Shown here: one piece after another, positions 45,154-54,736 of the stretch | How positions within the stretch are numbered: the first letter of the stretch is position 1 | Layout of the letters: every line of letters begins with the position of its first letter | Assembly (NCBI GenBank): GCA_004551485.1 | Contig: SBLD01000005.1 | Span: forward strand, 186,001-250,000 | Direction: 5' to 3' | Length of the DNA: 64,000 bases | From: Billgrantia azerbaijanica | GTDB lineage: Bacteria; Pseudomonadota; Gammaproteobacteria; Pseudomonadales; Halomonadaceae | Notes under the pieces: model-generated | What the model was told of the DNA's origin: nothing | Seen by the model: the letters and a program-made list of their open reading frames with translations, nothing else | Database searches by the model: none | Translations under genes and position numbers: made by a program

Positions 45154-46059
45154 TCACCCCAGGATATCGGCGAGGGCCGTCTCCAGCGTCGGGAAGCGGA
45201 AGTCGAAGCCGGCATCGAGCAGGCGCCGCGGACGCATGTCGGCGCCGGTGAGCAGCAGCCGCGACATCTCGCCCAGGGCGGCCTGCAACACCACTGCGGG
45301 AACCGGGAAGAGCGCCGGGCGCTTCAGCTGCTTGGCCAGGGTGCGGGTGAACTCGGCGTTGGTCACCGGATGCGGCGCGCTGCCGTTGAAAGGGCCCTCC
45401 AGGTCGTCGCGCTCCAGCAGGAAGAGGATCGCCCGCACCAGGTCCTCGCGGTGGATCCAGGGCATGAACTGGCGGCCACTGCCGAAGCGCCCGCCCAGCC
45501 CCAGCTTGAAGGGCGGCAGCATCTTCGCCAGGGTGCCGCCGCCGGCGTCGAGCACCAGGCCGGTGCGCAGCAGCGCAACGCGGGTGCCGTGCTCGGCCGC
45601 CTCCTTCGCCACGTCCTCCCAGCGCTTGCACAGCCGATGGGCGAACTCGTCGTGGGGCGGCGTCTCCTCGGTGACCTCGCGATCGCCCTGGTCGCCGTAG
45701 TAGCCCATCGCCGAGCCCGACACCATCACCCGCGGGGCCTCGCCGTTGGCCGCCGCGAGCTGCTCGCAGAGGATCACCAGATCACGGGTGATGTCGGCCC
45801 GCGAGTCGATCAGCCGCTGCTTCTGCCGGTCGCTCCAGCGTCGCGCGGCGATGGACTCGCCGGCCAGGTTGACGATCGCCGCGGGCCTGGCGTCGACGAA
45901 GTCGAGCACCGAGCGGCGGATGTCGGTGCCCGCCGGCAGCCGCGAGCGCACCCCCTGCGGATCGCGCGACACCACCTGCAAGCGATGCCCGGCCTCCTCG
46001 AGCCGCCGGCACAGCCGCTGGCCGACGAAACCGCTTCCCCCCGTGATCAGCACGCGCAT
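45154..46059 (-). CDS. TIGR01777-type NAD(P)-binding SDR (YfcH-like)
   Basis: A 301-residue extended SDR. The NAD(P) loop is VLITGGSGFVGQRLCRRL, with NLAGESIAARRWSDRQKQ typical of the YfcH/TIGR01777 family, SGSAMGYYGDQGDREVTE and WIHREDLVRAILFLL. The C-terminal DUF1731 segment (FPVPAVVLQAALGEMS) is also present. The start is at 46059. In several gammaproteobacteria this gene travels with photolyase and a MerR regulator as a light-induced gene, which fits its position here. The substrate is unknown. Confidence 0.88.
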   Translation of the reverse strand: MRVLITGGSGFVGQRLCRRLEEAGHRLQVVSRDPQGVRSRLPAGTDIRRSVLDFVDARPAAIVNLAGESIAARRWSDRQKQRLIDSRADITRDLVILCEQLAAANGEAPRVMVSGSAMGYYGDQGDREVTEETPPHDEFAHRLCKRWEDVAKEAAEHGTRVALLRTGLVLDAGGGTLAKMLPPFKLGLGGRFGSGRQFMPWIHREDLVRAILFLLERDDLEGPFNGSAPHPVTNAEFTRTLAKQLKRPALFPVPAVVLQAALGEMSRLLLTGADMRPRRLLDAGFDFRFPTLETALADILG

Positions 46060-46086
46060 TCCGAGCTCCTCCTGTGTCGGCACCGA

Positions 46087-46104
46087 GTTATACAGTGGTT
46101 ATAC
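46087..46104. promoter_or_regulatory. GTTATAC direct repeat before the YfcH-like gene
   Basis: GTTATAC-AGTG-GTTATAC is an exact 7-bp direct repeat with an 11-bp period, 28 bases upstream of the SDR start on the minus strand. Read on the minus strand it contains GTATAAC twice, and one copy may double as a -10 element. Confidence 0.4.
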
Positions 46105-46241
46105 GTGTCTGCTAGTCTAGGGGAAGAAAGCCGCTCCGTGCGAGTGCCTGCGCCGCCCGCCGTCCCCGCCGTTCACGTCTACAGCGTAAGGGAGGCGGCG
46201 AGTCACCGCGACGCCGACACCCCACCGCCCCGGGAGATCCC

Positions 46242-46622
46242 ATGTCCTACTGCCTGATCCTGCTCGCCCACGGTTCCCCCGATCCCAACTGGCAGGCCCC
46301 CTTCCAGCGCCTCGCCGACGCCCTGGCAGCGCGCCTGCGGACGCCGCTGCGCCTGGCCTACATGGAGCTGTGCGAGCCGTCGCTGGAGACCACCGTGGCC
46401 GAACTGGCCGCACGGGGCACCACCCGCGCCGAGATCCTGCCGCTGTTCTTCGCCGCCGGGCGCCACCTGCGCAAGGACGTGCCGGGCCAGGTCGCGGCCC
46501 TCGCGGCGGCCCACCCCGGGATCGACCTGACCCTGCTGCCGCCGGTCGGCGAGCACCCGGCCTTCGTCGAGGCGCTGGCCGCGGTGATCGCCGAGCAGGC
46601 CGGGGAGACGCCACGCGAGTGA
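46242..46622 (+). CDS. cbiX: Short CbiX-type chelatase
   Basis: A 126-residue protein, the size of the short CbiX (CbiXS) class of class II chelatases. The metal-binding His are in LLAHGSPDPNWQ and FFAAGRHLRKDVP. By family it inserts Co2+ or Fe2+ into sirohydrochlorin for cobalamin or siroheme. LEVEL-type contacts cannot be judged. It is 103 bases upstream of a MerR gene in the same direction, with the TGTACA operator between them. No other cobalamin-synthesis gene is in the window, so a siroheme role is equally possible. Confidence 0.8.
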   Translation: MSYCLILLAHGSPDPNWQAPFQRLADALAARLRTPLRLAYMELCEPSLETTVAELAARGTTRAEILPLFFAAGRHLRKDVPGQVAALAAAHPGIDLTLLPPVGEHPAFVEALAAVIAEQAGETPRE

Positions 46623-46633
46623 GCGACAGCGGT

Positions 46634-46657
46634 TGTACATCGCCCGACTGATGTACA
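46634..46657. promoter_or_regulatory. LitR/PplR-like operator TGTACA-N12-TGTACA
   Basis: Two exact TGTACA hexamers are separated by 12 bases, matching the published class II LitR (PplR1) site T(G/A)TACA-N12-TGTA(C/T)A. One T upstream and one A downstream extend it to a palindromic TTGTACAT/ATGTACAA pair. The second half overlaps a likely -10 (TACAAT, 46654-46659). It is 68 bases before the MerR gene. Confidence 0.7.
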
Positions 46658-46724
46658 ATATCATTCGCACGGGGCACCATGGCGACCGACAAGGGCCCCG
46701 CGCCAGCAAGAGGCAGAGACCCGC

Positions 46725-47639
46725 ATGACCGATACCGCCACCCACCCGGCCGACACGCCGCTCTATCCCATCCGCGAAGTGTCCCGTCTCACGGGGGTCA
46801 ACTCGGTCACCCTGCGCGCCTGGGAGCGCCGCTACGGCCTGATCCGCCCGCAGCGCACGCCCAAGGGGCACCGCCTCTATGCCCGCGAGGACATCGAACG
46901 CATCGAGCGCATCCTGCAGTGGCTGGGCCGCGGCGTGCCGGTCAGCCAGGTCAAGGACCTGCTCGACCAGCCGGACGCCGCCAGCGCCCCGGAACCCACC
47001 GCCGGCGACTGGCCGAGCCAGCAGCGCCAGCTCATCGCCGCCGTGGAGGCGCTCGACCTGGGCCGTCTGGAGACGCTGTTCAACCAGGCCCTGGCCCTCT
47101 ACCCGGTGAGCACCGGCCTCGTCGAGCTGTGGCAGCCGGCCGTGCGCGAGCTCGAGGAGCGCTGGGACGACCAGCTCGGCGCCCGCCTGCAGCGCCTGAC
47201 CCTCGAGGCCTTCCTGCGCACCCGTATCGGCACGCGCCTCTATCACGCCAACCAGGTCTCACTGGGGCCGACGCTGCTGGTCACGCCGCTGCCCGACGAC
47301 CCGGGCCCGCTGTGGCTGCTGCTGAGCGCCCTGGCGGCGAGCGACGCCGGCTACCGCGTACAGCTGTTCGATGCACCGCTGCCCCTCGCCGAGCTGCCGC
47401 TCGCCGTGGAGCGCCTCAAGGCCGCGGCGCTGCTGCTCGCCAGCGGCCGCGCCGAACGCGCCGACCTGATCCGCCGCCAGCTGCCGCGGCTCGCCGAGCA
47501 GCTCGAGGTGCCCCTGGCGCTGTGCGGACCGGTAGCGCGCATCCGCGAAAGCGATCTCGCCGAGAGCCCGGTGACGCTGCTCGGCGACGACCTGCCCCAG
47601 GCCGTGGCGCGGCTGCGCCCGCTGCTGCGCGACGGCTGA
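46725..47639 (+). CDS. MerR-family LitR/CarH-type regulator (class II, B12 ligands lost)
   Basis: A 304-residue regulator. The MerR DNA-binding domain is at residues 14-80 (YPIREVSRLTGVNSVTLRAW, then ERRYGLIRPQRTPKGHRLY). The rest follows the CarH four-helix/B12-binding layout. The W-x9-EH motif that caps cobalamin is ERW-x9-RL here, and the cobalt-binding His of the D/E-x-H-x2-G loop is replaced (LPDDPGPLW). It therefore probably does not bind adenosylcobalamin. It precedes phr by 25 bases and follows a TGTACA-N12-TGTACA site. It is likely a repressor of light-induced genes that needs a separate photosensor. Confidence 0.83.
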   Translation: MTDTATHPADTPLYPIREVSRLTGVNSVTLRAWERRYGLIRPQRTPKGHRLYAREDIERIERILQWLGRGVPVSQVKDLLDQPDAASAPEPTAGDWPSQQRQLIAAVEALDLGRLETLFNQALALYPVSTGLVELWQPAVRELEERWDDQLGARLQRLTLEAFLRTRIGTRLYHANQVSLGPTLLVTPLPDDPGPLWLLLSALAASDAGYRVQLFDAPLPLAELPLAVERLKAAALLLASGRAERADLIRRQLPRLAEQLEVPLALCGPVARIRESDLAESPVTLLGDDLPQAVARLRPLLRDG

Positions 47640-47664
47640 GCCGCCAAGCAAACGGAGACACCCA

Positions 47665-49083
47665 ATGCCGCCCGTGCTGGTATGGTTTCGCAGTGACCTG
47701 CGCGTTCACGACAACACCGCCCTCGCCGCCGCCGCCCGGCGCGGCCCGGTGATCGCCGTCTTCCTGCGCACGATGGCCCAGTGGCAGCGCCACGGCCACG
47801 GCGCCAACAAGCTCGACTTCTGGCAGCGCGGCGTGGCGGCGCTGGGCGAGTCGCTCGCCCGGCTCAACATCCCGCTGCTGCACCGCGATATCGGCACCTT
47901 CCAGGGCGCGCCCGACGCGCTGCTGGCCCTGGCCCAGGCGCACGGCGCACGCGAGCTGCACTTCAACCACGAGTATCCCCTCGACGAGCAGCGCCGCGAC
48001 GCCCAGGTCTGCGAACGCTTCCAAGCCGCGGGGCTGCAAGCCGTCGGCCACCACGACGCCGTGGCCTTCGCCCCGGGCGAGCTGCTCACCGGCCAGGGCG
48101 AGGCCTACCGCATCTTCACCCCCTTCCGCCGCGCCTGGCACCGCGCGCTCACCCCCGAGCGGCTGGCCATTCGCGACACCCCGCCACCGCAGGCCCCGCT
48201 GCCGATCGCCACCGACCCGCGGCCCGGCGACCTGCCCGCGCTCGCCGACGTCCCGGTGGCCCGCGAGCGCTGGCCGGCCGGCGAGGGACCGGCCGCCGAG
48301 CGCCTGGCGCGCTTCCTGCGCTGCCGGGCTCACCATTACGCCGCCCAGCGTGATTTTCCCGCGCTGGCCGGCACCAGCGAGCTCTCGCCCTACCTGGCGC
48401 TGGGCATGCTGTCCCACCGCCAGTGCCTGCAGGCGGTGCTCGCCGAGAACGACGGCCGGCTGGCCGAGGGGGATGCGGGCCTCGTGGCCTGGGTGAACGA
48501 GCTGGTGTGGCGCGAGTTCTACCGGCACGTGGCGGCCGGCTTTCCCCGGGTGTGCCGCCATCGCGCCTTCCAGACCCATACCGAGGCGCTGCCCTGGCGC
48601 GACGACGACGCCGGCTTCGCCGCCTGGTGCGAGGGACGCACCGGCTACCCGCTGGTCGACGCCGCCATGCGCCAGCTCACACAGAGTGGCTGGATGCACA
48701 ATCGCCTGCGCATGCTCACCGCCATGTTCCTTGCCAAGCACCTGCTGGTCGACTGGCGCCGCGGCGAGGCCTTCTTCCTGCGCCATCTGGTGGACGGCGA
48801 GTTCTGCGCCAACAACGGCGGCTGGCAATGGGCGGCCTCCACCGGCACCGATGCCGTGCCCTACTTCCGCCTCTTCAACCCCACCACCCAGTCGCGGCGC
48901 TTCGACCCGGACGGCACCTTCATCGCCGACCTCGTGCCAGAACTGGCAACGCTCCCCACCGCACAGCGCCACGACCCGCCCCGTGGCGTGCGCCGGCAGT
49001 TGGGCTACCCGCCGCCCATCGTCGACCACCAGGCAGCCCGGCAACGCGCCCTGGCCACCTTCCAGGCGCTGAAAGAGGCGTGA
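47665..49083 (+). CDS. phrB: Deoxyribodipyrimidine photolyase
   Basis: A 472-residue class I CPD photolyase. It repairs cyclobutane pyrimidine dimers with light. The antenna domain starts VLVWFRSDLRVHDNTALAAA. The FAD domain has LSPYLALGMLSHRQC, the Trp chain region WVNELVWREFYRH, GRTGYPLVDAAMRQL, WMHNRLRMLTAMFLAKHLLVDW (in pieces) and WQWAASTGTDA. These match E. coli PhrB. It lies 25 bases after the MerR gene, so the two are probably co-transcribed and light-induced. It converges on the GGDEF-EAL gene. Confidence 0.96.
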   Translation: MPPVLVWFRSDLRVHDNTALAAAARRGPVIAVFLRTMAQWQRHGHGANKLDFWQRGVAALGESLARLNIPLLHRDIGTFQGAPDALLALAQAHGARELHFNHEYPLDEQRRDAQVCERFQAAGLQAVGHHDAVAFAPGELLTGQGEAYRIFTPFRRAWHRALTPERLAIRDTPPPQAPLPIATDPRPGDLPALADVPVARERWPAGEGPAAERLARFLRCRAHHYAAQRDFPALAGTSELSPYLALGMLSHRQCLQAVLAENDGRLAEGDAGLVAWVNELVWREFYRHVAAGFPRVCRHRAFQTHTEALPWRDDDAGFAAWCEGRTGYPLVDAAMRQLTQSGWMHNRLRMLTAMFLAKHLLVDWRRGEAFFLRHLVDGEFCANNGGWQWAASTGTDAVPYFRLFNPTTQSRRFDPDGTFIADLVPELATLPTAQRHDPPRGVRRQLGYPPPIVDHQAARQRALATFQALKEA

Positions 49084-49111
49084 TCGTCTTCGGGAGGGCA
49101 GGCGACAGCGC

Positions 49112-50977
49112 TCAGGTGGACGGCTCGACGCCCAACGCCGCCGTGCCGGCGGGGGTCACTGGCCCATTCTGCCACTGCTCGATCAGCGCCTCGGCCGGGA
49201 CCGGACGGGCAAAGAGGAAGCCCTGCACCAGGGTGCAGCCCTGCCCTTTCAGGAAGTCGAGCTGCGCCTCGGTCTCGACCCCCTCCGCCACCACCTCGAG
49301 GTCGAGCCCGCGCGCCATGGCGAGAACCGCACCGACGATGGCAGCGTCGGCAGCGTCCTCGGGCAGCGAGCGGATGAAGGCGCGGTCGAGCTTGATCTTG
49401 TCCAGCGGCAGGTGCTTGAGGTAGGAGAGCGACGAGTAGCCGGTGCCGAAGTCGTCGATGGCGATGCGGTGCCCCCGCCCACGCAACGCCTCGAGACGCG
49501 GCACGATGTCGCCGGCCCGCTCGTCGAGCAGTACCGACTCGGTGAGCTCCAGGCCGAGCTGGGCAGCGGGAATGCCGTGGCGGGCGAGCCCCGAGGAGAG
49601 CGCCGACTCGAGCTCGCCCTGGAACATCTGGATCGCCGAGATATTGATCCACACCGGCAACGGCGGCAGACCCAGCTCGCGCCAGCGTGCCATCTGCGCC
49701 AGCGCCTCGTCGATCACCCAGTTGCCCAATGAGCCCATCAGGCCGTGGCGCTCGGCCAGGGGAATGAACTCGCCCGGTGAGACCATGCCGTGCTCCGGAT
49801 GGCGCCAGCGCAGCAGCGCCTCCATGCCCACCGCGGCGCCGTCGTGGATGCGGTGCTGGGTCTGGTAGTGCAGCTCCAGCTGGTCGCCGGTGGCCAGGGC
49901 ATCGCGCAGCGCGTAGACCAACGCCATGTGCGGGCTGTCCTGGACGTCGAGAGCGGGACGAAAGCGCTGGCTGACGTTGCGACCGTGACGCTTGGCCGTG
50001 TAGAGCGCCGACTCGAGGCGCTGGAAGAGCACGCCCGAGTCGCGGCCGTCCTCCGGCGCTCGGCAGCTGCCGATGGAGAGCCCCAGGCGCAGCGTGCGGC
50101 TGCCCACCTCGAAGGGCTCGCCCATGTGCTGGCGCAGCCCCGCGACCCACTTGTCGTGGTCGTCGAAGGTGGTGGTGCGGATGACCAGGAACTCGTCGCC
50201 GCCCAGGCGCCCGACGACGCCGCCGGCCATGTGACGCGCCAGGCGCTGGCCGAAGCGCGCCAGCAGGCGGTCGCCCTGCTCGACGCCGAGGCTGTCGTTG
50301 ACCGACTTGAAGCCGTCGATGTCGATGATCGCCATGTCGAGGCTCTCGCCGGCGCGCAGGTGACGCAGCCGCGAAGTCATGAGGTCGTGCAGGCGGCGCC
50401 GGTTGGGCAGGCCGGTGAGCGGGTCCTCGAAGCCGATGCGCCGCAGGTCCTGCTCGCGGGCCTTGTGCACCGAGATGTCGGTGAAGGTGCCCACATAGTG
50501 GGTGATGCGTCCACGCGCATCGGTGACCGCCTTGACGCGCAGCCACTCGGGGTACTCGTCGCCCTGCTTGCGGCGATTCCAGATCTCCCCCTCCCAGCGC
50601 CCCTTGCTGGCGAGCGACTGCCAGAAGCGCTGGAAGAAGGCCGTGTCGTGGCGGGCGGCGACCAGGTTGGCGGCGTTGAGGCCACGCACTTCCTCCTCGG
50701 TGAAGCCGGTGATGCGCGTGAAGGCCGGATTGACGGCCTGGATGCGGTTGTCGGCATCGGTGATCTGCACGCCCTCCTCGGAGAGCATCAGCGCCTGCTG
50801 CATCAGTTCGGCGTTCTGGCGATCGCGGCGCAGGTGGCGCCAGGCATCCACGAGCCCCATGATCACCACCCCCACCGCGACCAGGCGTAGCCCTGGCGCC
50901 GGCAACCAGACGCAGGCCGGCAGTGCCGCCAGGGCGAACCAGATCAGGGGGCGGTTGAGCGTCAGGGATGGCGACAT
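49112..50977 (-). CDS. PAS-GGDEF-EAL cyclic-di-GMP signalling protein
   Basis: A 621-residue protein. Two N-terminal hydrophobic segments (about 8-42) anchor it in the membrane. A PAS domain follows (about 65-180, with [15 protein letters not shown] and [13 protein letters not shown]). The GGDEF domain has an intact RLGGDEF, and the EAL domain has [45 protein letters not shown] in pieces, and VAEGVET, so both activities could be live. The start at 50977 gives the MSPSLTLN N-terminus. It converges on phr and is divergent from fabA. Confidence 0.9.
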   Translation of the reverse strand: MSPSLTLNRPLIWFALAALPACVWLPAPGLRLVAVGVVIMGLVDAWRHLRRDRQNAELMQQALMLSEEGVQITDADNRIQAVNPAFTRITGFTEEEVRGLNAANLVAARHDTAFFQRFWQSLASKGRWEGEIWNRRKQGDEYPEWLRVKAVTDARGRITHYVGTFTDISVHKAREQDLRRIGFEDPLTGLPNRRRLHDLMTSRLRHLRAGESLDMAIIDIDGFKSVNDSLGVEQGDRLLARFGQRLARHMAGGVVGRLGGDEFLVIRTTTFDDHDKWVAGLRQHMGEPFEVGSRTLRLGLSIGSCRAPEDGRDSGVLFQRLESALYTAKRHGRNVSQRFRPALDVQDSPHMALVYALRDALATGDQLELHYQTQHRIHDGAAVGMEALLRWRHPEHGMVSPGEFIPLAERHGLMGSLGNWVIDEALAQMARWRELGLPPLPVWINISAIQMFQGELESALSSGLARHGIPAAQLGLELTESVLLDERAGDIVPRLEALRGRGHRIAIDDFGTGYSSLSYLKHLPLDKIKLDRAFIRSLPEDAADAAIVGAVLAMARGLDLEVVAEGVETEAQLDFLKGQGCTLVQGFLFARPVPAEALIEQWQNGPVTPAGTAALGVEPST

Positions 50978-51223
50978 GATGTGTTCCGGTCGGATGGCTG
51001 AAGAGGTGCAGGGATCGCGCACCCACTCGACGTGTCGAATGTAGCGAAAGGTATCGTCACCCAGCGCCCCCACTTTAATCGCTCGGCACGGGCACGTCAT
51101 GCCTGGCGTGCATTCGCCCGCCACGGCCAGTAGACTAGGCGGGGCCGTCCGGGCGGGACGGCCGCCAGTGCCGGCCGCAACGTCCGCGGGGGGCTCACAA
51201 CAACTGCGACTCGGAACGATTCA

Positions 51224-51739
51224 GTGACCAAGCAACACTCCTTCGAACGCGAAGAACTGCTGGCTTGCAGCCGCGGCGAACTGTTCGGCCCCGGCAACGC
51301 CCAACTGCCGGCGCCCAACATGCTGATGCTCGATCGCATCACGCACATCCACGAGCAGGGTGGCCAGTTCGACAAGGGCGAGCTGATCGCCGAACTGGAT
51401 ATCCATCCCGACCTGTGGTTCTTCGAGTGCCACTTTCCCGGCGACCCGGTGATGCCCGGCTGCCTGGGGCTGGACGCCATGTGGCAGTTGGTAGGCTTCT
51501 ACCTCGGCTGGCTTGGCCATCCCGGTCGCGGCCGGGCCCTGGGGTGCGGCGAGGTCAAGTTCACCGGCCAGATCCTCCCCGAGGCCGACAAGGTCACCTA
51601 CCATATCCACATGAAGCGCATCATCACCCGCCGGCTGATTCTGGGCATCGCCGACGGCACGGTGTCGGTGGATGGCCGCGAGATCTACCAGGCCCAGGAC
51701 CTGCGTGTCGGCCTGTTCACCTCCACTGCGAATTTCTGA
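51224..51739 (+). CDS. fabA: 3-hydroxydecanoyl-ACP dehydratase/isomerase
   Basis: A 171-residue enzyme that introduces the cis double bond in anaerobic unsaturated fatty acid synthesis. Active-site His and Asp lie in [31 protein letters not shown] and [17 protein letters not shown] are diagnostic. It starts at GTG 51224, giving the usual N-terminus length (E. coli FabA has 172). Thirteen bases separate it from fabB, the standard fabAB operon. Confidence 0.97.
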   Translation: MTKQHSFEREELLACSRGELFGPGNAQLPAPNMLMLDRITHIHEQGGQFDKGELIAELDIHPDLWFFECHFPGDPVMPGCLGLDAMWQLVGFYLGWLGHPGRGRALGCGEVKFTGQILPEADKVTYHIHMKRIITRRLILGIADGTVSVDGREIYQAQDLRVGLFTSTANF

Positions 51740-51752
51740 TCAGGAGGCTTCC

Positions 51753-52970
51753 ATGCGACGAGTGGTAGTCACTGGCCTGGGCATCGTGTCCTGCCTGGGC
51801 AACGACCGGGAAACCGTCGTCGAGGCGCTCAGGAACGGGCGCTCCGGCATTCGCTTCAAGGAGGAGTACGCCGAGCGCGGTTTCCGCAGCCAGGTCGCTG
51901 GCGTCGTCGACATCGACCTCGACGCCCTGATCGACCGCAAGCTGCGTCGCTTCATGGGCGACGCCGCGGCCTACGCCTATGTCTCCATGGCCCAGGCCAT
52001 CGAGGACGCCGGCCTCACCCCGGAACAGGTCTCCAGCGAGCGCACCGGCCTGATTGCCGGCTCCGGCGGCGCCTCGAGTGCCAACCAGGTGGAGGCCGCC
52101 GACGTGATGCGCGAGAAGGGCCTGCGCCGCGTGGGTCCCTACCGGGTCACGCGCACCATGGGCAGCACCGTCTCCGCCTGTCTCGCCACGCCGTTCGCCA
52201 TCAAGGGCGTCAACTACTCCATCTCCTCGGCCTGCGCCACCTCGGCCCACTGCATCGGCAACGCCATGGAGCAGATCCAGATGGGCAAGCAGGACATGGT
52301 CTTCGCCGGTGGCGGCGAGGAGGAGCACTGGACGCTCTCCTGCCTGTTCGATGCCATGGGAGCGCTGTCGACCCACTACAACGACAGCCCCGAGAAGGCG
52401 TCTCGCCCCTACGACCAGGCCCGCGACGGCTTCGTCATCGCCGGCGGCGGCGGCATGCTGGTGCTCGAGGAGCTGGAGCACGCCAAGGCGCGCGGGGCGA
52501 AGATCTACGCCGAGCTGGTCGGCTACGGCGCCACCTCCGACGGCCACGACATGGTCGCCCCCTCCGGCGAGGGTGCGGTGCGCTGCATGCGTCAGGCGCT
52601 GGCCACCGTCGACGGCCAGATCGACTACATCAATACCCACGGCACCTCGACCCCGGTGGGCGACGTCGCCGAGCTCAAGGCGATCCGCGAGGTGTTCGGC
52701 AACAGCACCCCGGCGATGAGCTCCACCAAGTCGCTGACCGGACACTCCCTGGGGGCGACCGGCGTGCAGGAGACGATCTACTCGCTGCTGATGATGGAGA
52801 ACGACTTCCTCGCCGCCTCGGCCAACGTCGAGCAGCTCGACGATCAGGCCGAGGGCTTCGACATCGTTACCGAGTGCCGCTCCGGCGTGAATGTGGAGCG
52901 CGTTCTCTCCAACAGCTTCGGCTTCGGCGGCACCAACGCCTGCCTGGTGCTGCAGAAGTTCCGCGACTGA
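51753..52970 (+). CDS. fabB: 3-oxoacyl-ACP synthase I
   Basis: A 405-residue condensing enzyme. The Cys-His-His triad is in [15 protein letters not shown] (Cys near 163), [11 protein letters not shown] and [27 protein letters not shown] ends the fold. It extends cis-3-decenoyl-ACP in partnership with FabA. AGGAGG begins 11 bases upstream of the ATG. A strong hairpin terminates the operon. Confidence 0.97.
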   Translation: MRRVVVTGLGIVSCLGNDRETVVEALRNGRSGIRFKEEYAERGFRSQVAGVVDIDLDALIDRKLRRFMGDAAAYAYVSMAQAIEDAGLTPEQVSSERTGLIAGSGGASSANQVEAADVMREKGLRRVGPYRVTRTMGSTVSACLATPFAIKGVNYSISSACATSAHCIGNAMEQIQMGKQDMVFAGGGEEEHWTLSCLFDAMGALSTHYNDSPEKASRPYDQARDGFVIAGGGGMLVLEELEHAKARGAKIYAELVGYGATSDGHDMVAPSGEGAVRCMRQALATVDGQIDYINTHGTSTPVGDVAELKAIREVFGNSTPAMSSTKSLTGHSLGATGVQETIYSLLMMENDFLAASANVEQLDDQAEGFDIVTECRSGVNVERVLSNSFGFGGTNACLVLQKFRD

Positions 52971-52994
52971 CGCGCCGTTGCAGCGACGTCGAAC

Positions 52995-53026
52995 CACCGG
53001 AGGCGCCCCGCGGGGCGCCTCCGGTG
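52995..53026. terminator. Hairpin terminator after fabAB
   Basis: CACCGGAGGCGCCCC and GGGGCGCCTCCGGTG form a perfect 15-bp stem with a two-base centre. It lies 25 bases after fabB and 35 before the convergent plsC stop. Only weak T runs flank it, so it may serve both genes without being a classic intrinsic terminator. Confidence 0.7.
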
Positions 53027-53060
53027 CGTTGGCAGGTCACCGCTGACGTCTCAGCGGGTG

Positions 53061-53822
53061 TTACACCAGCGGTTTCTCACTGGCGGGCGCCTCGGCCCCA
53101 ACCGGTCGCGGCACCTCGGAGATCTCAGCGAGCCGCGCCTCGATCCAGGCTTCCACGTCGGCCAGCACCGCCTCGGGCGTGCGCCCGACGGTGGCAATGG
53201 GCTCCCCCACCACCACGTGCAAGGTGCCCGGATTCTTCACCCAGCGGCGTCCCGGCCAGCGTTCGCCGGCGTTGTGCGCCACCGGCACCACCGGCACCCC
53301 GGCGCGGCAGGCGATCACCGCCCCGCTCTTGTTGTAGCGCTTGCGACTGCCCGGCGCGACCCGCGTGCCCTCGGGGAAGATCAGCACCGACAGCCCCTCC
53401 TGCAGGCGCTGCACCCCCTGGGTCAGCACCTGCTTCATGGCGCGGGCCGGCTTCGAGCGGTCCAGGGCGATGGGGTGCAGCAGCCGGAGCCCCCAGCCGA
53501 AGATGGGGATACGCAGCAGCTCGCGCTTGAGCACCGTGCACACCGGCGGCTTGAGCAACTGCAGGAAGATCGTCTCCCACTCGCACTGGTGGTTGGCCAG
53601 CATCACGCAGGGCCCTTCGGGGAGCCGCTCGCGGCCGCGGATCTCGTAGCGCACGCCGCAGGTGAGGCGGAACCAGGCCAGGATGAAATGGTTGTAGAGG
53701 TTGAGCAGGCGATAGCGCGACTTCAGCGGCAACAGGGGCGACGGCGGCAGGAAGAGCAGGCCGCAGACCAGCATGGCGGCGAAGTAGCCCGCGTAGAACA
53801 GAGCGCTGCGAATCACGTTCAT
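53061..53822 (-). CDS. plsC: 1-acylglycerol-3-phosphate O-acyltransferase (PlsC family)
   Basis: A 253-residue membrane acyltransferase for phosphatidic acid synthesis. An N-terminal hydrophobic helix (about 5-25) precedes motif I, ANHQCEWETI, the H-x4-E variant known in a branch of PlsC proteins rather than H-x4-D. Motif III is IFPEGTRVAPG. VVPVAHNAGE gives motif IV. Its start overlaps the RmlD-like gene by four bases, placing it third after ssb in a three-gene run. Confidence 0.88.
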   Translation of the reverse strand: MNVIRSALFYAGYFAAMLVCGLLFLPPSPLLPLKSRYRLLNLYNHFILAWFRLTCGVRYEIRGRERLPEGPCVMLANHQCEWETIFLQLLKPPVCTVLKRELLRIPIFGWGLRLLHPIALDRSKPARAMKQVLTQGVQRLQEGLSVLIFPEGTRVAPGSRKRYNKSGAVIACRAGVPVVPVAHNAGERWPGRRWVKNPGTLHVVVGEPIATVGRTPEAVLADVEAWIEARLAEISEVPRPVGAEAPASEKPLV

Positions 53823-54706
53823 GGGCGCGCGCCACCCTCTTCGGGAGACGGGTGGCGAGCCTGGATCCAGTCATCCAGCATGCGGCCCACCTCCAGCCGC
53901 CAGGGCTTCTGGTGCACACCGAAGGCTTCGAGCACGCGCCGGCAGTTGAGCACCCGGCGCAGCGGCTGGTCGTGGTGGTGCTTGAGCGCCTTGACCTCGC
54001 CCAGCGCGGGCTGCTCGCCGAGCCCCTCGAGCCGCGTCGCCAGTTGGGTGCGTACCATGGAGGCAAAGGTGTAGGCGCTCACCGGCTCGGTGCCCGCCAG
54101 ATGGTAGGCGCCCCAGGCGCGGGAGCCGCACGCCAGTTGGTGCAGCATGCCGACCAGCGCCATGGCCACGGCATCCGCCGAGGTGGGGCAGAAGATCACG
54201 TCCTGGGCGGCACGCACGTCGTCGCCGGCCATCAGGCTGTCGATGAGTCCGCCCAGCCAGGCGTGTCCGCCTTCCAGGGCGAACAGCGGCCCCAGGCGCA
54301 CGATCAGATGGCGCGGATGGCTTTCGCGGATGCGATCGCCGATGGCGATCAGCCGCCGCAGGCTCTCGTCGCGCGGCGCCGGGATGACGTGCTCGTCGAT
54401 GGGCACCTCGAAGCCATCCTGGTAGAGCTGGTCGGAGACGCACCACACCAGCGGCGTATCGGTCTCGCGACAGGCGGCGAGACAGGCGTCCACGCCCTCA
54501 CCGTGGGCGGTCACCGCCGCCGGCTCGATATCCATGGGTCCGGCCAGCGGCGGGATGATCACCGCATCCGGCGCCAGCTCGCGCAGCTGTTGGACCGTGA
54601 CCGACAGGCCCGGCTCGATGACCAGCTCGGTGTCGCTACGCCGATGCGCCATCCGCGCCAGCGCCAGGTTCAGGCAGTGGCCGGCATCCAGTATCAGCAG
54701 CTTCAC
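53819..54706 (-). CDS. RmlD-like sugar nucleotide-binding protein
   Basis: A 295-residue protein with an extended-SDR-like core. LILDAGHCLNLALARMAH occupies the nucleotide-loop position but lacks the G-x2-G-x2-G motif, so cofactor binding is doubtful. WCVSDQLYQDGFEVPIDE and GGHAWLGGLIDSLMAGDDVRAAQD resemble RmlD (dTDP-4-dehydrorhamnose reductase) C-terminal sequences. Its function is probably not sugar reduction. It lies 30 bases downstream of ssb and overlaps plsC by four bases. Confidence 0.65.
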   Translation of the reverse strand: MKLLILDAGHCLNLALARMAHRRSDTELVIEPGLSVTVQQLRELAPDAVIIPPLAGPMDIEPAAVTAHGEGVDACLAACRETDTPLVWCVSDQLYQDGFEVPIDEHVIPAPRDESLRRLIAIGDRIRESHPRHLIVRLGPLFALEGGHAWLGGLIDSLMAGDDVRAAQDVIFCPTSADAVAMALVGMLHQLACGSRAWGAYHLAGTEPVSAYTFASMVRTQLATRLEGLGEQPALGEVKALKHHHDQPLRRVLNCRRVLEAFGVHQKPWRLEVGRMLDDWIQARHPSPEEGGARP

Positions 54707-54736
54707 TCGACCTCCTCGGCGATGCGGGCCGCGGCT

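Noticed and set aside
49112-50977. The PAS domain of the GGDEF-EAL protein as a LOV photosensor for the adjacent light cluster
   Set aside because: The LOV flavin-binding motif with its cysteine (GxNCRFLQ) is not present; the corresponding segment reads [13 protein letters not shown].
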